Assembly (NCBI GenBank): GCA_017634555.1
Contig: JAGBNF010000005.1
Coordinates: forward strand, 98,968 to 162,967
Origin: Eubacterium sp.
GTDB lineage: Bacteria > Bacillota > Clostridia > Lachnospirales > Lachnospiraceae
Reading direction: 5' to 3'
Length of the DNA stretch: 64,000 bases
Shown here: positions 18,416 through 28,441 of the stretch, piece after piece
How positions within the stretch are numbered: position 1 is the stretch's first letter
How the letters are laid out: each line of letters starts with the position of its first letter
Notes under the pieces: model-generated
The model's database searches: none
Told to the model about the DNA's origin: nothing
Seen by the model: the letters and a program-made list of their open reading frames with translations, nothing else
Program-made: the position numbers and the translations under genes

Positions 18416-19345
18416 TTACGACATTTTCGAACGATTCTTAAATGACTTCTTGTTGTAAGTTCCGAATACGAACGTGAAAAACGCCTTAACTATAACCTTC
18501 ATCTTTTTAGTCTTATATTTTGCCTTAAGGATGACCATGAGGAAATCAAACCACAGCTTTCCTACTACAAGGAATCTGTATAAAAATCCCTCATACTCCC
18601 AGAAACCGATAAGATTATTTCTGTAATAATAGAAATAAAGCGGAATTCTGTTCTCGTTAGTCTCCTTAACGATAGAAATCTCATCTGATCCGACTCTCTT
18701 ATGGATAGCCAGACTCTTTCCAACCATAAATGCAGGACCGTAGTCTCTGATTATACGCTGTGTATACTCAGAGTCATCGCCCCAGATAAAGAACGGTGCC
18801 CAAGGAAGACCACATTTATCAATGGCCTTATTGTTTATGAGCAGTGATACGAAGGTAGCCTTAACGATCTGAACCAGTCCCTTGTCAAGGTGCTTGTACC
18901 AGTCTGTATAAGAAGTAAACTGCTTCTTGTTGATCTTAGGAACATTCATCGCCTCGCCGTTCATACCGCGAACGCTGCTGGCTAGGAAGCTTACTTCATC
19001 ATCTATCTTCTCTTCAGCCTTAAGCAGCTCCTCAAGACATGTCTCAGTAGGGATCGTGTCATCATCCATGATCCATACCCAGTCAGGTCTGTGAGCATTT
19101 GCATGCTTCATACCTACATTGAAACCACCGGCACCGCCGATGTTCTTTGAAAGATAATGATACTCTATGCGCGGATTACCTATATATCCCTTCTCGATAA
19201 GAGTAGCCTTTGTATCATCATTACTGTTGTTATCGATTACAACAATCCTCTCAACCTCATATGTCTGATTCAGGATTGAATCCAGACATTCCATAAGAAG
19301 CTCTTTTCTGTTATAGGTAACAACAACCGCATTTACTTTTTTCAT
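18416..19345 (-). CDS. GT2 glycosyltransferase, galactofuranosyl/rhamnosyl-like
   Basis: 309 residues. MKKVNAVVVTYNRKELL, VVIDNNSNDDTK, NIGGAGGFNVGM and WVWIMDDDTIPTETC are the motifs of the GlfT2/rhamnosyltransferase-like branch of GT2, and FFIWGDDSEYTQRI supplies a second acidic block. It resembles the truncated protein at 1-828. It overlaps nothing and starts 3 bp after the previous stop, suggesting translational coupling. Acceptor unknown. Confidence 0.9.
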   Translation of the reverse strand: MKKVNAVVVTYNRKELLMECLDSILNQTYEVERIVVIDNNSNDDTKATLIEKGYIGNPRIEYHYLSKNIGGAGGFNVGMKHANAHRPDWVWIMDDDTIPTETCLEELLKAEEKIDDEVSFLASSVRGMNGEAMNVPKINKKQFTSYTDWYKHLDKGLVQIVKATFVSLLINNKAIDKCGLPWAPFFIWGDDSEYTQRIIRDYGPAFMVGKSLAIHKRVGSDEISIVKETNENRIPLYFYYYRNNLIGFWEYEGFLYRFLVVGKLWFDFLMVILKAKYKTKKMKVIVKAFFTFVFGTYNKKSFKNRSKMS

Positions 19346-19347
19346 TA

Positions 19348-20304
19348 TTATTCCTCATTTTCCTTCTTACTGTAACTGTGCTTCTTCGTCTCATATCTGA
19401 TATCTTCCAACAGTTTTCTGTTGGCGGCGATAAGATCGGCCTGAATACCGATAACCCAGATAAGGAAACCGATAATGATGAGTGCAACCGCAAGAAGAAG
19501 TGACTGTACGTGTCCTCCGCCGTTACCCATTGCCCTAAAAATGAGAAATCTAACGCCGAGTATGATTCCTACGAGGAACGGTATAACACCGAGTTTTCCG
19601 AAGAAATCCAGTGGTCTATACATGATATATGCACGGATTATCGTAAAAACAGACTTCTTGATATATCCGAACATACTGTTAAAGAGTCTTGACTTACGAA
19701 GTTCAGGGTTGGTTCTGATCGGAACAGATGTAATCGCCATCTTGTTACGTCCGGCTTGAACGATAGTCTCCAGAGTATATGTATACTCATTATTGATATT
19801 TATTCTGAGTGCCGCATCACGGCTGTAAGCTCTGAATCCGCTTGGTGCGTCCGGAATATCTGTCTGGGAAGCCTTACGTACAACCCAGCTTCCGAGATGC
19901 TGAAGCTTTTTCTTGAGCGGAGAGAAATGCTCCGTCTGATCTATCGGTCTCTCACCGATAACTATATCAGCCTTTCCGTCAAGGATAGGCCTGATAAGGG
20001 TCTCAATATCATCACCGCAATACTGATTATCAGCATCGGTATTAACTATGATATCGGCTCCCTGTCTGAGACATTCGTCAAGTCCTGCCTGAAATCCCTT
20101 TGCAAGACCTCTGTTACATTTAAAATCAACCACGTGCTGAACGCCCCACTTACGAGCTACCTCAACAGTATTATCAGCACTTCCGTCGTTAATGATAAGA
20201 TATTCGATCTCATCAACCCCGTCTATATGCTTTGGCAGATCATTAAGAGTTACCTCGAGAGTCTCTGCCTCATTATAACAAGGTATCTGAATAATAAGCT
20301 TCAT
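19348..20304 (-). CDS. DPM1/GtrB-like GT2 with C-terminal membrane helices
   Basis: 318 residues. IQIPCYNEAETLEVTL, LIINDGSADNTVE, NRGLAKGFQAGLDE and IVNTDADNQYCGDDIE match dolichyl/undecaprenyl-phosphate hexose synthases. Two hydrophobic helices near residues 228-250 and 262-285 anchor it. Such enzymes make polyprenyl-phosphate sugars used outside the membrane by GT-C transferases, which fits the GT-C-like proteins at 10227 and 13220. This is the first gene after the operon promoter and leader terminator. Confidence 0.88.
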   Translation of the reverse strand: MKLIIQIPCYNEAETLEVTLNDLPKHIDGVDEIEYLIINDGSADNTVEVARKWGVQHVVDFKCNRGLAKGFQAGLDECLRQGADIIVNTDADNQYCGDDIETLIRPILDGKADIVIGERPIDQTEHFSPLKKKLQHLGSWVVRKASQTDIPDAPSGFRAYSRDAALRININNEYTYTLETIVQAGRNKMAITSVPIRTNPELRKSRLFNSMFGYIKKSVFTIIRAYIMYRPLDFFGKLGVIPFLVGIILGVRFLIFRAMGNGGGHVQSLLLAVALIIIGFLIWVIGIQADLIAANRKLLEDIRYETKKHSYSKKENEE

Positions 20305-20327
20305 TTAATTCCCTTTCTGGTACCCTC

Positions 20328-20360
20328 AAAAAAATTGTCTCTATAACAAGAATAGAGACA
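20328..20360 (-). terminator. Intrinsic terminator in the leader of the polysaccharide operon
   Basis: On the minus strand TGTCTCTAT (20352-20360), a 7-base loop and ATAGAGACA (20336-20344) are followed by A and seven Ts (20328-20334). It lies between the promoter at 20434-20462 and the first gene, which starts at 20304, so most transcripts should stop here unless antitermination occurs. A small hairpin TTACA-AATA-TGTAA lies upstream at 20407-20420. Confidence 0.75.
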
Positions 20361-20433
20361 TTCGGGTAATTGTTAATTAGGTTAATTACAGTATAAAATG
20401 TGTAAGTTACATATTTGTAATAATTTCGTAATC

Positions 20434-20462
20434 ATTATAGCTTGTATTTGGGTATATGTCAA
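20434..20462 (-). promoter_or_regulatory. Consensus sigma-A promoter of the polysaccharide operon
   Basis: Minus strand TTGACA (20457-20462), exactly 17 bases, then TATAAT (20434-20439): a perfect housekeeping promoter. The expected start is near 20427, leaving a ~120-nt leader. About 20 kb of co-directional polysaccharide genes follow. Confidence 0.85.
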
Positions 20463-20503
20463 ATGACATTAAAGCCATAAAAACAGTACTTTTCAGTGTA
20501 TAA

Positions 20504-20537
20504 AAGGCTCCCGGACGATCACTCATCCGAGAGCCTT
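20504..20537 (-). terminator. Terminator of the fibronectin-like gene
   Basis: Arms 20504-20515 and 20526-20537 form a 12-bp stem (one G-U pair when read as minus-strand RNA, which supports that direction), followed by TTTTA. It lies 34 bases after the stop at 20571. Confidence 0.75.
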
Positions 20538-20570
20538 AATCATTTAATCAAATACTGTTTAAAGAGCAGA

Positions 20571-21560
20571 TTAGTTATACCAGCAGTTTACAAACTTACT
20601 TGAATAATTCTTGCCACCGATTGTCTTAGTAGCCTTAATATATACATAGTATGTCTTCTGCTTATCAAACTTCTGTCCGCCTACGCTCTTTACATTTGTT
20701 GCAAGCTTATTAGCATCCTTAATTGTAGCAACCTTCTTGTATCCTGTTCTACGTCCTGTAGTTGAGATATAGATATCATACTGCTTTGCGCCGTATACCT
20801 TTTCCCAAGAAAGCTTCATAGTCTTCTTTGAAGCGTTGATTGAGATACCTGTTACACGAGCCTGAGGAACCATGTATATAGGATCTGACCAAGGACCATA
20901 TACTTTCTTACCATTGATTGTGTTATAAGCTCTTACAACAACCTTGTAAGTAACACCTGCATCTGTTCCTGAGAAGGTAGCAGCTGCACTTGTGGTTGTG
21001 TTTGTTGCAACCTTCTTGCTTCCGTTGTAAATAACATACTGATATCCGTTTACATTCTTCATATTATTCCAGTCAAATTCAAGACCTGACTTAGATGCAG
21101 TTGTATATCCACCTGCCTGATCAAGACCAACAACCTTTGCAGGTGAAGTTCTTACAGTAGTAAGTGCATAAAGTGTTCTTTTGCCTGTGTATGAATATCC
21201 ACTAGTGCTTACATAGTTGTATGTATAATATACAGCTACGCAATACTCTCTGCCTGTTCCAAGGCCTGAGATAGTATAAGATGTTGCGCCTGCACCAGCT
21301 GTACGTGCGCCTGTTTCTGCATTCTTCTCAGCAGCCTCGTATGATCCGCCGATACCGATCTGGTATCCTGTTACAGTAAAGCTAGACATATAGCTTTCTT
21401 TTGTAGGTGCTGACCAACTGATAGTTGCTGTCTTAGCTGCTGCTCCTGTCTGCTTAATGTTGCTTGCTGCAACTGCATGCTTTCCTTCACCTGAAAAGAC
21501 TGACAGCGTAACAACGAGTAACGCGATCAAAAAACCAAAAATTTTCTTTGATGTTTTCAT
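20571..21560 (-). CDS. Secreted fibronectin type III-like protein
   Basis: About 329 residues: signal peptide (KKIFGFLIALLVVTLSVFS, cleavage near AVAAS), then three FnIII-like beta domains at roughly residues 35-130, 135-230 and 235-329. Landmarks are ATISWSAPTKESY, YTISGLGTGREYCVAV, YKVVVRAYN and MKLSWEKVYGAKQYDIYIS. No catalytic domain, sorting signal or wall-binding repeat is visible. Of two adjacent ATGs I chose 21560, because AGGAG is then six bases away. It is flanked by its own terminator and a weak promoter-like sequence near 21621-21650. It is probably an adhesin or structural surface protein; the function is unknown. Confidence 0.75.
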   Translation of the reverse strand: MKTSKKIFGFLIALLVVTLSVFSGEGKHAVAASNIKQTGAAAKTATISWSAPTKESYMSSFTVTGYQIGIGGSYEAAEKNAETGARTAGAGATSYTISGLGTGREYCVAVYYTYNYVSTSGYSYTGKRTLYALTTVRTSPAKVVGLDQAGGYTTASKSGLEFDWNNMKNVNGYQYVIYNGSKKVATNTTTSAAATFSGTDAGVTYKVVVRAYNTINGKKVYGPWSDPIYMVPQARVTGISINASKKTMKLSWEKVYGAKQYDIYISTTGRRTGYKKVATIKDANKLATNVKSVGGQKFDKQKTYYVYIKATKTIGGKNYSSKFVNCWYN

Positions 21561-21700
21561 CATTTTCTCCTTTCATAAATCCCTTTAATATAAATACTTA
21601 AAACATCCACCGACTATACTAACATTGAATTTTCAAAAATGCAAACAAATTTATAATACTTTTTTAATGTTTTCATTAATGATCATTCATAAACCCAGCA

Positions 21701-23965
21701 TCAAAAATAATTCTCGAAATCGATATAAATATCTCCTTCTTTTACTCCATACAAAGTGATGTCATCTGTATATGAGTCACCTGCAACAAGTCCACTTCTC
21801 ATGATCGAACCTGATTTTATGAGATTCTCACCTTCATCAAATATGTAGTACTTTGCAGCAACCGCATAATTTCTTGCATAGTTTTCATCATTGTAGATCT
21901 TATCATACTGAACATGAATTACCACATCATATGTACCATTACTGTTCTCTTTATAATCATATGTGATGCTGTTTATTGCCATAGCAGTAACAATCGTATC
22001 ATCCGGTAAGAAATAAAGCTTCTGTATCGGATACTGCTCTGTTCTTACAATATTAACGGCGCTTGCCCACTGAGCATACAGTGTAATAACTGCTCCGTCT
22101 GTTTCTGTAAGATTATGGACGCTGTTGATACAATCGCTGCCATCCTTGGCTTCCAGACTCCAACCCCAGAACTTCTTTCCTGACTTCACAAAATTATTTG
22201 CCGGGAAATTATACTTCTGGCCATATGCACATGTCATACTTCCCATAGAACCGCTGTCGGCTCCATTACCATTGAAGACAACTTTATATGTTATCGGAGT
22301 CCACTTAGCATAGAGTGTAACGTTTCCGTATGAACCCTTGCTGATAACATCAACCCTTGCGCCTGAGAAATCACTGTTCTTATACCATCCGCCAAACTTA
22401 TATCCCTTGCGAACCGGTGTATTTAATACAATATTCTCTGATGTGATGTAATAACCGGTAGGGCATGAACCGGTTGAATTTCCACCATTAAAATTATATG
22501 TAATACTGTATTTTATTGGACTCCATTTTGCGTAAAGATTCTTCTTTCCAACCGATCCCTTAGGAATTGTTGTGACCTTCTTTGTACAACCTGAGTCGCT
22601 ATACCATCCACCAAAGGTATATCCTGTTCTGGATGCTGCCTGTAAGGTTATGGTATTTGTTGTAATGTTATAGCTTGCAGGGTTCTTGGCGTTATTTGTT
22701 CCGCCTCTTAATCCATAAACTATCTTATACTGTGTCTTTTCCCACTGAGTATATAAGGTAAGTGTATTTCCGTCTACTGCTGTAAGATTCTTTACCGATT
22801 CTCCATCCTTGAAGCTTCTTCCTGAGCCATCAGTCTTGGTATTCCAACCTACGAAAGTATATCCTCTCTTCTTAAACGCGTTTGCCGGAAGTGTATAGCC
22901 CTTTCCGTACTTGCAGCTTAATGTGCTCATAGAACCGCTTTCAGCTCTGTAGCCCTTAAACTCCACCTTGTATGAATGTGCCTTCCACTGTGCATAAAGA
23001 GTTACTACAGCACCTGCATTGGAATTAAGATTCTTTATCTCATCCTCATCAACATAAGCCTTTCCGCTTCCGTTGGCTTTAGTATTCCATCCGGTAAAGT
23101 CGTATCCCTTTCTGGAAAACTTATTTGTTCTGAGACTATACGTTTTAGCATATGCGCAGGTCATATCCTTCATGGTTCCCGATGTTGCACCGTTCCCATC
23201 GAAGGATACCTTGTATTTGTTAGCTTCCCACTTTGCGTAAAATGTCTTATCGCCTGTGGTATTGGCCTTTATCATTGTGGCCCTTCTGGTAAACTCCGCA
23301 TCATAATACCATCCCTTGAAGGTGTAGCCCTTCCATGAAGGATTACTGAGCATGATATTGTTTGCGCTCTTTTTATATGATGTAGGATTTGAAGGATTTG
23401 TCTTTCCGTTCACATATGTAACGGAATATGTGGTTGCCGCAGCTGCTTCCTCTGCTTCCGCATCAGTCTTGATCTCGGCTTCTTTTACAAATTCTTCATC
23501 AGCCTTCTTTTCAGCTTCCTTCGCTTCAGCCACTTTCTTTTCGGCTATTTTCTTTTCAGCTTCCTTCTTTGCCTCTTCAGTATCATTCTCTACAGCTACA
23601 GCATTCTGCTCGCCTGAGATTTCTACTGCAACAGCAGACTCTGTCTTCTCCTCTTCAGAAACAGGTTCAGTTGTTTCCTCGGATGTTCCTTCAGTCTCCT
23701 CCGGAGCTGCTTCTGTAGTTTCCTCAGTCACCTCTTCAGCTGCTTCTTCGGTCACTTCGCCAGCTGCCTCTCCCTCCGGCTCCTCAGATACTTCCTCAGA
23801 CACCTCTACAGCTGTCTCTTCAGCCGTTTCTTCATCAACCTGAACCTCAATCTGCTCTCCCCCGTCTCCCACGGTATCTTCAGCAGCATATGCAGTCGCA
23901 GGCACCTGACCTAACGTCATCATCACTGCCAATGCTATAGGGAGAACCTTACCTCTCAACCTCAA
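21701..23965 (-). CDS. Secreted Listeria-Bacteroides-repeat (InlB B-repeat-like) protein
   Basis: About 754 residues. A signal peptide (VLPIALAVMMTLGQVPATAYA) is followed by a ~90-residue Glu/Thr/Val-rich acidic spacer and a Lys/Glu/Ala-rich helical stretch (EKKIAEKKVAEAKEAEKKAD). Then come about seven repeats of ~65 residues with the GYTFxGWYxD...LYAKW pattern of the Listeria-Bacteroides repeat, and a C-terminal beta domain. The frame opens at TTG 23989, but GGAGGT lies inside it; TTG at 23965, nine bases after that site, is preferred. It is likely a surface adhesin or spacer protein, with no sorting motif seen. Confidence 0.75.
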   Translation of the reverse strand: MRLRGKVLPIALAVMMTLGQVPATAYAAEDTVGDGGEQIEVQVDEETAEETAVEVSEEVSEEPEGEAAGEVTEEAAEEVTEETTEAAPEETEGTSEETTEPVSEEEKTESAVAVEISGEQNAVAVENDTEEAKKEAEKKIAEKKVAEAKEAEKKADEEFVKEAEIKTDAEAEEAAAATTYSVTYVNGKTNPSNPTSYKKSANNIMLSNPSWKGYTFKGWYYDAEFTRRATMIKANTTGDKTFYAKWEANKYKVSFDGNGATSGTMKDMTCAYAKTYSLRTNKFSRKGYDFTGWNTKANGSGKAYVDEDEIKNLNSNAGAVVTLYAQWKAHSYKVEFKGYRAESGSMSTLSCKYGKGYTLPANAFKKRGYTFVGWNTKTDGSGRSFKDGESVKNLTAVDGNTLTLYTQWEKTQYKIVYGLRGGTNNAKNPASYNITTNTITLQAASRTGYTFGGWYSDSGCTKKVTTIPKGSVGKKNLYAKWSPIKYSITYNFNGGNSTGSCPTGYYITSENIVLNTPVRKGYKFGGWYKNSDFSGARVDVISKGSYGNVTLYAKWTPITYKVVFNGNGADSGSMGSMTCAYGQKYNFPANNFVKSGKKFWGWSLEAKDGSDCINSVHNLTETDGAVITLYAQWASAVNIVRTEQYPIQKLYFLPDDTIVTAMAINSITYDYKENSNGTYDVVIHVQYDKIYNDENYARNYAVAAKYYIFDEGENLIKSGSIMRSGLVAGDSYTDDITLYGVKEGDIYIDFENYF

Positions 23966-24045
23966 TCTTATCCGACCTCCTTTAATCAAAACACATAATC
24001 AACAAGTTACAATTTTAGTTCTCTCAATTCAAGTCTTTATAATCA

Positions 24046-24078
24046 GATGATGGCCATAAACATGCCCCGGTCATCATC
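24046..24078 (-). terminator. Hairpin after the 24080-28339 gene
   Basis: GATGATGGCC (24046-24055) and GGTCATCATC (24069-24078) pair in nine of ten positions directly after the stop codon. No T-run follows on the minus strand, so it is a weak or non-canonical terminator. Confidence 0.35.
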
Positions 24079-24079
24079 G

Positions 24080-27000
24080 TCATTGCGTCACTATACCCTT
24101 TACGATCTTATACTTCTTGCCTTTATAAGTGATCGTTCCGGAATATGACAGATTAACCTTTCCGCTCTTCACATAGTACTGCTTTCCAGCGGCATCCTTT
24201 GCAATTCCGGTAAATGTCCTATCCAGAACACCCTTCTTTGCATAGTAGTATGCACCGTTTGTGGAAAGTGCAACACCTGTAAACGACTTGTCCAGCACAC
24301 CCTTCGATACATAATACCATGTTCCGTTGGTTGCCATGGCAATTCCGGTAAACTTCTTATCCGGTCTGCCATTGGTACAATAATACCATACACCGTCTGT
24401 AGCATGCGCTATCTTTCCGGTGAACTTAGTATAAGGTCTTCCATCCTTACAATAATACCAGTTACCGTTGGTAGCCTGTGCTATCTTATCGGTAAAAGAC
24501 TTCGTCGGTTTACCGTTCCTTACATAGTACCACTTGCCGTTGGTGCAGTATGCGATCTTATCGGTAAATGTTCTGTCAATCTTTCCGTCCGTGCAATAGT
24601 ACCAGATATTATTGGTAGCCAGCGCGATACCCGAAAAGCTCGAATCAGCCATACCGTTCTGAGCAAACTGCCATTTGCCCGAAGTAGTCTTTGCTATTCC
24701 GATAAATGTGCGGTCTATCTTTCCATGATCAAGCATATACCAGCCTGACACACCATCAAGTTCAGCATATACAAGATCTCCCTTGGATCCGTCATAGAGT
24801 GAATCATCCACATAGTAGCACCACTCTCCGTCTTCCTTGAACCAGCCATCCTTCTTCAGCTTCGGAATACGATCTTCCACAGTTGCTCCGCATGAAGTAC
24901 ATGTATAGAGCATTATTCCGCCCTCATCATAAGTGGCTGCTTTGGTCTCAACGCCCTCATCCCACTGATGATCGGTTATCGGAATCTCTTCCTGCTCCTG
25001 AATGACTTCTTTGCATACCGAACATACTATTCCATCCGTAAGTCCCTTGGACTTACAGGTCGCAGCGTAACCCTTAACTATGTCCGGATCATGTCCGTTT
25101 GCCGGAACTATCTCCTCATATGAGGCATCACAGTCTTCACAATGATATATTATCTTTCCGTCTGTTGTACAGGTTGCGGCAGCTTCTTCTGTTCCGTGAT
25201 CCCATCTATGCTCGCTGATCTCCTTATTATCGCAGACTGAGCACACTCTGTAAATAAGATCTATATTATCCGGATCCTGAAGCCAGTCCCCGTATTTATG
25301 TCCCTTGGCAGGAATGACCTGCTGCTCCTGGAATACAGTTCCGCATAAAGGACAGTAAACTCCTGATGTAAGACCTGTTTCCGTACATGTAGGTTCTTCC
25401 TTGTCATATACGGCAAAGCCGTGGTTAAGCTTATTCACAGGCTGTGTTTTTGTCTCTCCACAGTTATGGCAAGTGAAGGTTTTAACCCCTTCCTTGAGAC
25501 ATGTCGGTTCAGTTGTAACAACACCTATATCCCAATCATGTCCTGTTGCAGGTATTCTTTCCTGCTTTACTTTTACCATACCGCATACAGAACAATGGCT
25601 TCCTTCGGTAAGTCCGTCTTCTGTACAGGTCTCTGCAACCGCATAATCCGTTACAAATTTATGTCCCTTGGCATTGACAACCTTCTGTGGAGTTATCACC
25701 GTGCCGCAGACCGAGCAGTAGCTTCCTTCCGTCATACCGTTGGATGTACATGTAGCTTCCACCGCATAAAGAGTAACCTCCTGATGTCCCGTTGCCGGAA
25801 TAACCTTCTGCTCCTTTAATATCTTCTTACATTCCGAACACTGGGAGCCTTCCGTAAGGCCCGTCTCCGTACACTTCGGAGCTACGGCATGAAGAGTAAC
25901 AGGTGAATGATCCTTGGTAGAGATATTTACAACCTTTTCTTCACCGGCCTTAATATATTTGCCGTCACCCTTAGTCCTTACGCCTATCTGATATGTAGTA
26001 TTAACCTCAAGCCCTGCCCAGGATCCTGTATCCGTCCAACCGCTCCATGTGCCATTCTTCTTGATCCTGTACTGGAATCCGGTTGAAAGCTTTGACTTGA
26101 TAGATGTTTCCGTGATGGTAAAATCAGTATTCTTAACATCCGGTGCCTTTGGAGTATCGTAAATGTAAATATATATCCAGTCAGATTCAGCACCCGCCCC
26201 ATCAAGACTTTCCGCCTGAGCATATGTATAGCCTGTAGCCTTTGCTGTTATATTACCTTCAGGATCGATATCCACCAGAGACCTATTGCCGATATACCAG
26301 TCAACAGCCTTTACTGCTGCATTATCCGGTGCGTATGTAATATTCACCTTCCCTGTCGGATTCTTGGTAAGATCCAGCTCAACCATGGTCTTATCCAGGC
26401 CTATTGATGAAACTCTTACATCATCAGCTCCGATAACCAGCACATTCTGACTGACCTTAACCTGCGGATTATATTTCAGATAAGCTGTAAGCACTGCAAA
26501 TCCCGTCTTACCTGTCTGCAGAGTTCCCAGTACACCGTTATATGTACTGTAAGACTCGGATACATACTTTATAACAGATTCGTCAGAGCTTTCTACCACC
26601 ACATAGTTGTTATCCAGTCCGGGATAATATACATCTCCGGTCATCTTTGCCATAAAACCTACCTGTGTGTCTTTATCAAAGGTTTTATTGTAATCCGAAT
26701 ATGACATACCATTCGTACTGAATCCGAAGAATTTAATTGATGTCGGTACCGATATTTCTCTTGTAAATCCACACTTGCTGCAGACTGCATGAGTAGTAGC
26801 ACTGCTTCCCTGAACTTCTGCTATCACATAGTTATGACCACCCTGACAATTTACGTCCAGATGAAATGTTTTCGCAAGTCCCGGTACTTCCTTAGGATAT
26901 ATGACAATATCAACAACGCCAGGTTTTAACATCGTGAATTTACCCGATGCATTTGATTCGCTCTTAAAGGAAACAATTGACGGATCTGATATCTCAACCA

Positions 27001-28339
27001 CAAACTCATCATCATATTTGTTATCCTTGGCTGTACTGAAGTTAACAATCATACTTACGGTCTTGCCAACCTCATAGTCAAGATCTGATGAAAATACAGT
27101 ACGTCCGTCTAAAGTCCACTGCACATTATTTACTTCTTTTACTGTATGGATTCCGCATCTGCTGCAGACGCCGCCTGTCAGATCATGTCCAAGGGCAGGA
27201 ACTATATTGCTCTTACTTACATATCCGCATTCCGCACATTTCTCCCAATTATATCCTTCAGTGGAACAATCGGCATCCTTGGTTCCGGATGTTGTAAATC
27301 TATGTCCCGGGCAGGTCTCATAATACTCTTCATATAAAGCATCCAGTTCAGCCTGCTTCTCAGCTATTGCCGTTACAAACTGTTCAGGTTCAACAGTCGC
27401 ATAGAACTCATCATATAAATCTTCAAACTCGTCTATTGTATACTTTACCGTACCGTTATAGATTGGCGATGCATTATACGCTGTGGTATTGCTGTAACCT
27501 CCATACTTTACATAGCCGATACCCATGACCTGATTTTTCTCTGCAAACATGTTGGTATAGTGGCCTACAACTTTTCCGTTCGCACTAGCCTTGGCACTTA
27601 CCTTACTTACATCTGCATTTGATGTAATTGTTGACATACCCAGCTGATCCATAGCCTCAAGGAAATAATCCTTCTCGCTGTACCAGCCGTCAACTCCGTA
27701 TGCTCCATATCCGAACGCCAGACATTCATAGGTATTATGAGTTATTGTATGATTCTGATAACCGGCTGCTCTGTCTGCTCCTGTCTGAGAGATAGCGATC
27801 ATTTTGAAGTTTGTATATGCCTGTGAACATTTCAGTGATCCTACAAAAAGGTCATCAGTCTCTCTGTAATAATTTACATCCCTGAGATTCTTGAACATTA
27901 TCTCATAGTTATCAAAGGATACGGCATCGTATCTGTCCCTGAGTACGGTTACCTTATTATTTCTGAAATCAGGGAAGAGTCCCTGCTTTACCAGCTTGGA
28001 GGTGTCGAATTCCTCTTCAAGGGCATCATTGATTATCTCTGCCGCATCATTAAGATCTTTTATCTGAGCCGTCGTAAGATTATCCTTCTCAAGCATATAC
28101 TCTATAAAAGAAAGGGTACCTCTGGCTCTCTTTTCCGCAGCGGCACTCTGGTCAGCCTTAAGCTGCGCCAGCTCTGCCTCCGCCTGATCTATCTCTGCCT
28201 TCAGCGCTTCACGCGAAGTTGCCGCCTTAACCGCAGAGCCTGATGACAGCACCACAGAAATGACCATCATCATACACATTATGATAACAGTTATTCCCCT
28301 AAATCTATTCCTGTTGCAAATTCTTTTTTTCATTTCCAT
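24080..28339 (-). CDS. Secreted CAP-like protein with Cys/His repeats and wall-binding repeats
   Basis: 1419 residues. Signal peptide to about 40; coiled coil about 43-75; CAP/SCP-like domain about 120-300 (NYYRETDD, ITHNTYECLAFGYG, GKVVGHYTNMF, MGIGYV). A Cys/His segment (CPGHRFTTSGTKDADCSTEG) lies near 343-400, followed by Ig-like beta regions to ~800. About seven tandem repeats of ~45 residues at ~800-1130 follow the pattern ATCTExGxTEGxxCSVCGxV...IPAxGH. The C-terminus from ~1145 has about ten ~23-residue wall-binding repeats (GxWYYCxDGxxDxxFTG). GGAG seven bases before ATG 28339 supports the start. Likely bound to the wall by the last repeats. The role of the Cys/His repeats is unknown. 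Confidence 0.8.
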   Translation of the reverse strand: MEMKKRICNRNRFRGITVIIMCMMMVISVVLSSGSAVKAATSREALKAEIDQAEAELAQLKADQSAAAEKRARGTLSFIEYMLEKDNLTTAQIKDLNDAAEIINDALEEEFDTSKLVKQGLFPDFRNNKVTVLRDRYDAVSFDNYEIMFKNLRDVNYYRETDDLFVGSLKCSQAYTNFKMIAISQTGADRAAGYQNHTITHNTYECLAFGYGAYGVDGWYSEKDYFLEAMDQLGMSTITSNADVSKVSAKASANGKVVGHYTNMFAEKNQVMGIGYVKYGGYSNTTAYNASPIYNGTVKYTIDEFEDLYDEFYATVEPEQFVTAIAEKQAELDALYEEYYETCPGHRFTTSGTKDADCSTEGYNWEKCAECGYVSKSNIVPALGHDLTGGVCSRCGIHTVKEVNNVQWTLDGRTVFSSDLDYEVGKTVSMIVNFSTAKDNKYDDEFVVEISDPSIVSFKSESNASGKFTMLKPGVVDIVIYPKEVPGLAKTFHLDVNCQGGHNYVIAEVQGSSATTHAVCSKCGFTREISVPTSIKFFGFSTNGMSYSDYNKTFDKDTQVGFMAKMTGDVYYPGLDNNYVVVESSDESVIKYVSESYSTYNGVLGTLQTGKTGFAVLTAYLKYNPQVKVSQNVLVIGADDVRVSSIGLDKTMVELDLTKNPTGKVNITYAPDNAAVKAVDWYIGNRSLVDIDPEGNITAKATGYTYAQAESLDGAGAESDWIYIYIYDTPKAPDVKNTDFTITETSIKSKLSTGFQYRIKKNGTWSGWTDTGSWAGLEVNTTYQIGVRTKGDGKYIKAGEEKVVNISTKDHSPVTLHAVAPKCTETGLTEGSQCSECKKILKEQKVIPATGHQEVTLYAVEATCTSNGMTEGSYCSVCGTVITPQKVVNAKGHKFVTDYAVAETCTEDGLTEGSHCSVCGMVKVKQERIPATGHDWDIGVVTTEPTCLKEGVKTFTCHNCGETKTQPVNKLNHGFAVYDKEEPTCTETGLTSGVYCPLCGTVFQEQQVIPAKGHKYGDWLQDPDNIDLIYRVCSVCDNKEISEHRWDHGTEEAAATCTTDGKIIYHCEDCDASYEEIVPANGHDPDIVKGYAATCKSKGLTDGIVCSVCKEVIQEQEEIPITDHQWDEGVETKAATYDEGGIMLYTCTSCGATVEDRIPKLKKDGWFKEDGEWCYYVDDSLYDGSKGDLVYAELDGVSGWYMLDHGKIDRTFIGIAKTTSGKWQFAQNGMADSSFSGIALATNNIWYYCTDGKIDRTFTDKIAYCTNGKWYYVRNGKPTKSFTDKIAQATNGNWYYCKDGRPYTKFTGKIAHATDGVWYYCTNGRPDKKFTGIAMATNGTWYYVSKGVLDKSFTGVALSTNGAYYYAKKGVLDRTFTGIAKDAAGKQYYVKSGKVNLSYSGTITYKGKKYKIVKGIVTQ

Positions 28340-28441
28340 AAGCGATCTCCGAAATATATCTTTAACCTTCCGAAACGTGCCTCAAAACCCCCATTTTATC
28401 GGCAAAAAGAACATAACAATATAGAGAAATTCCCATTTAAT

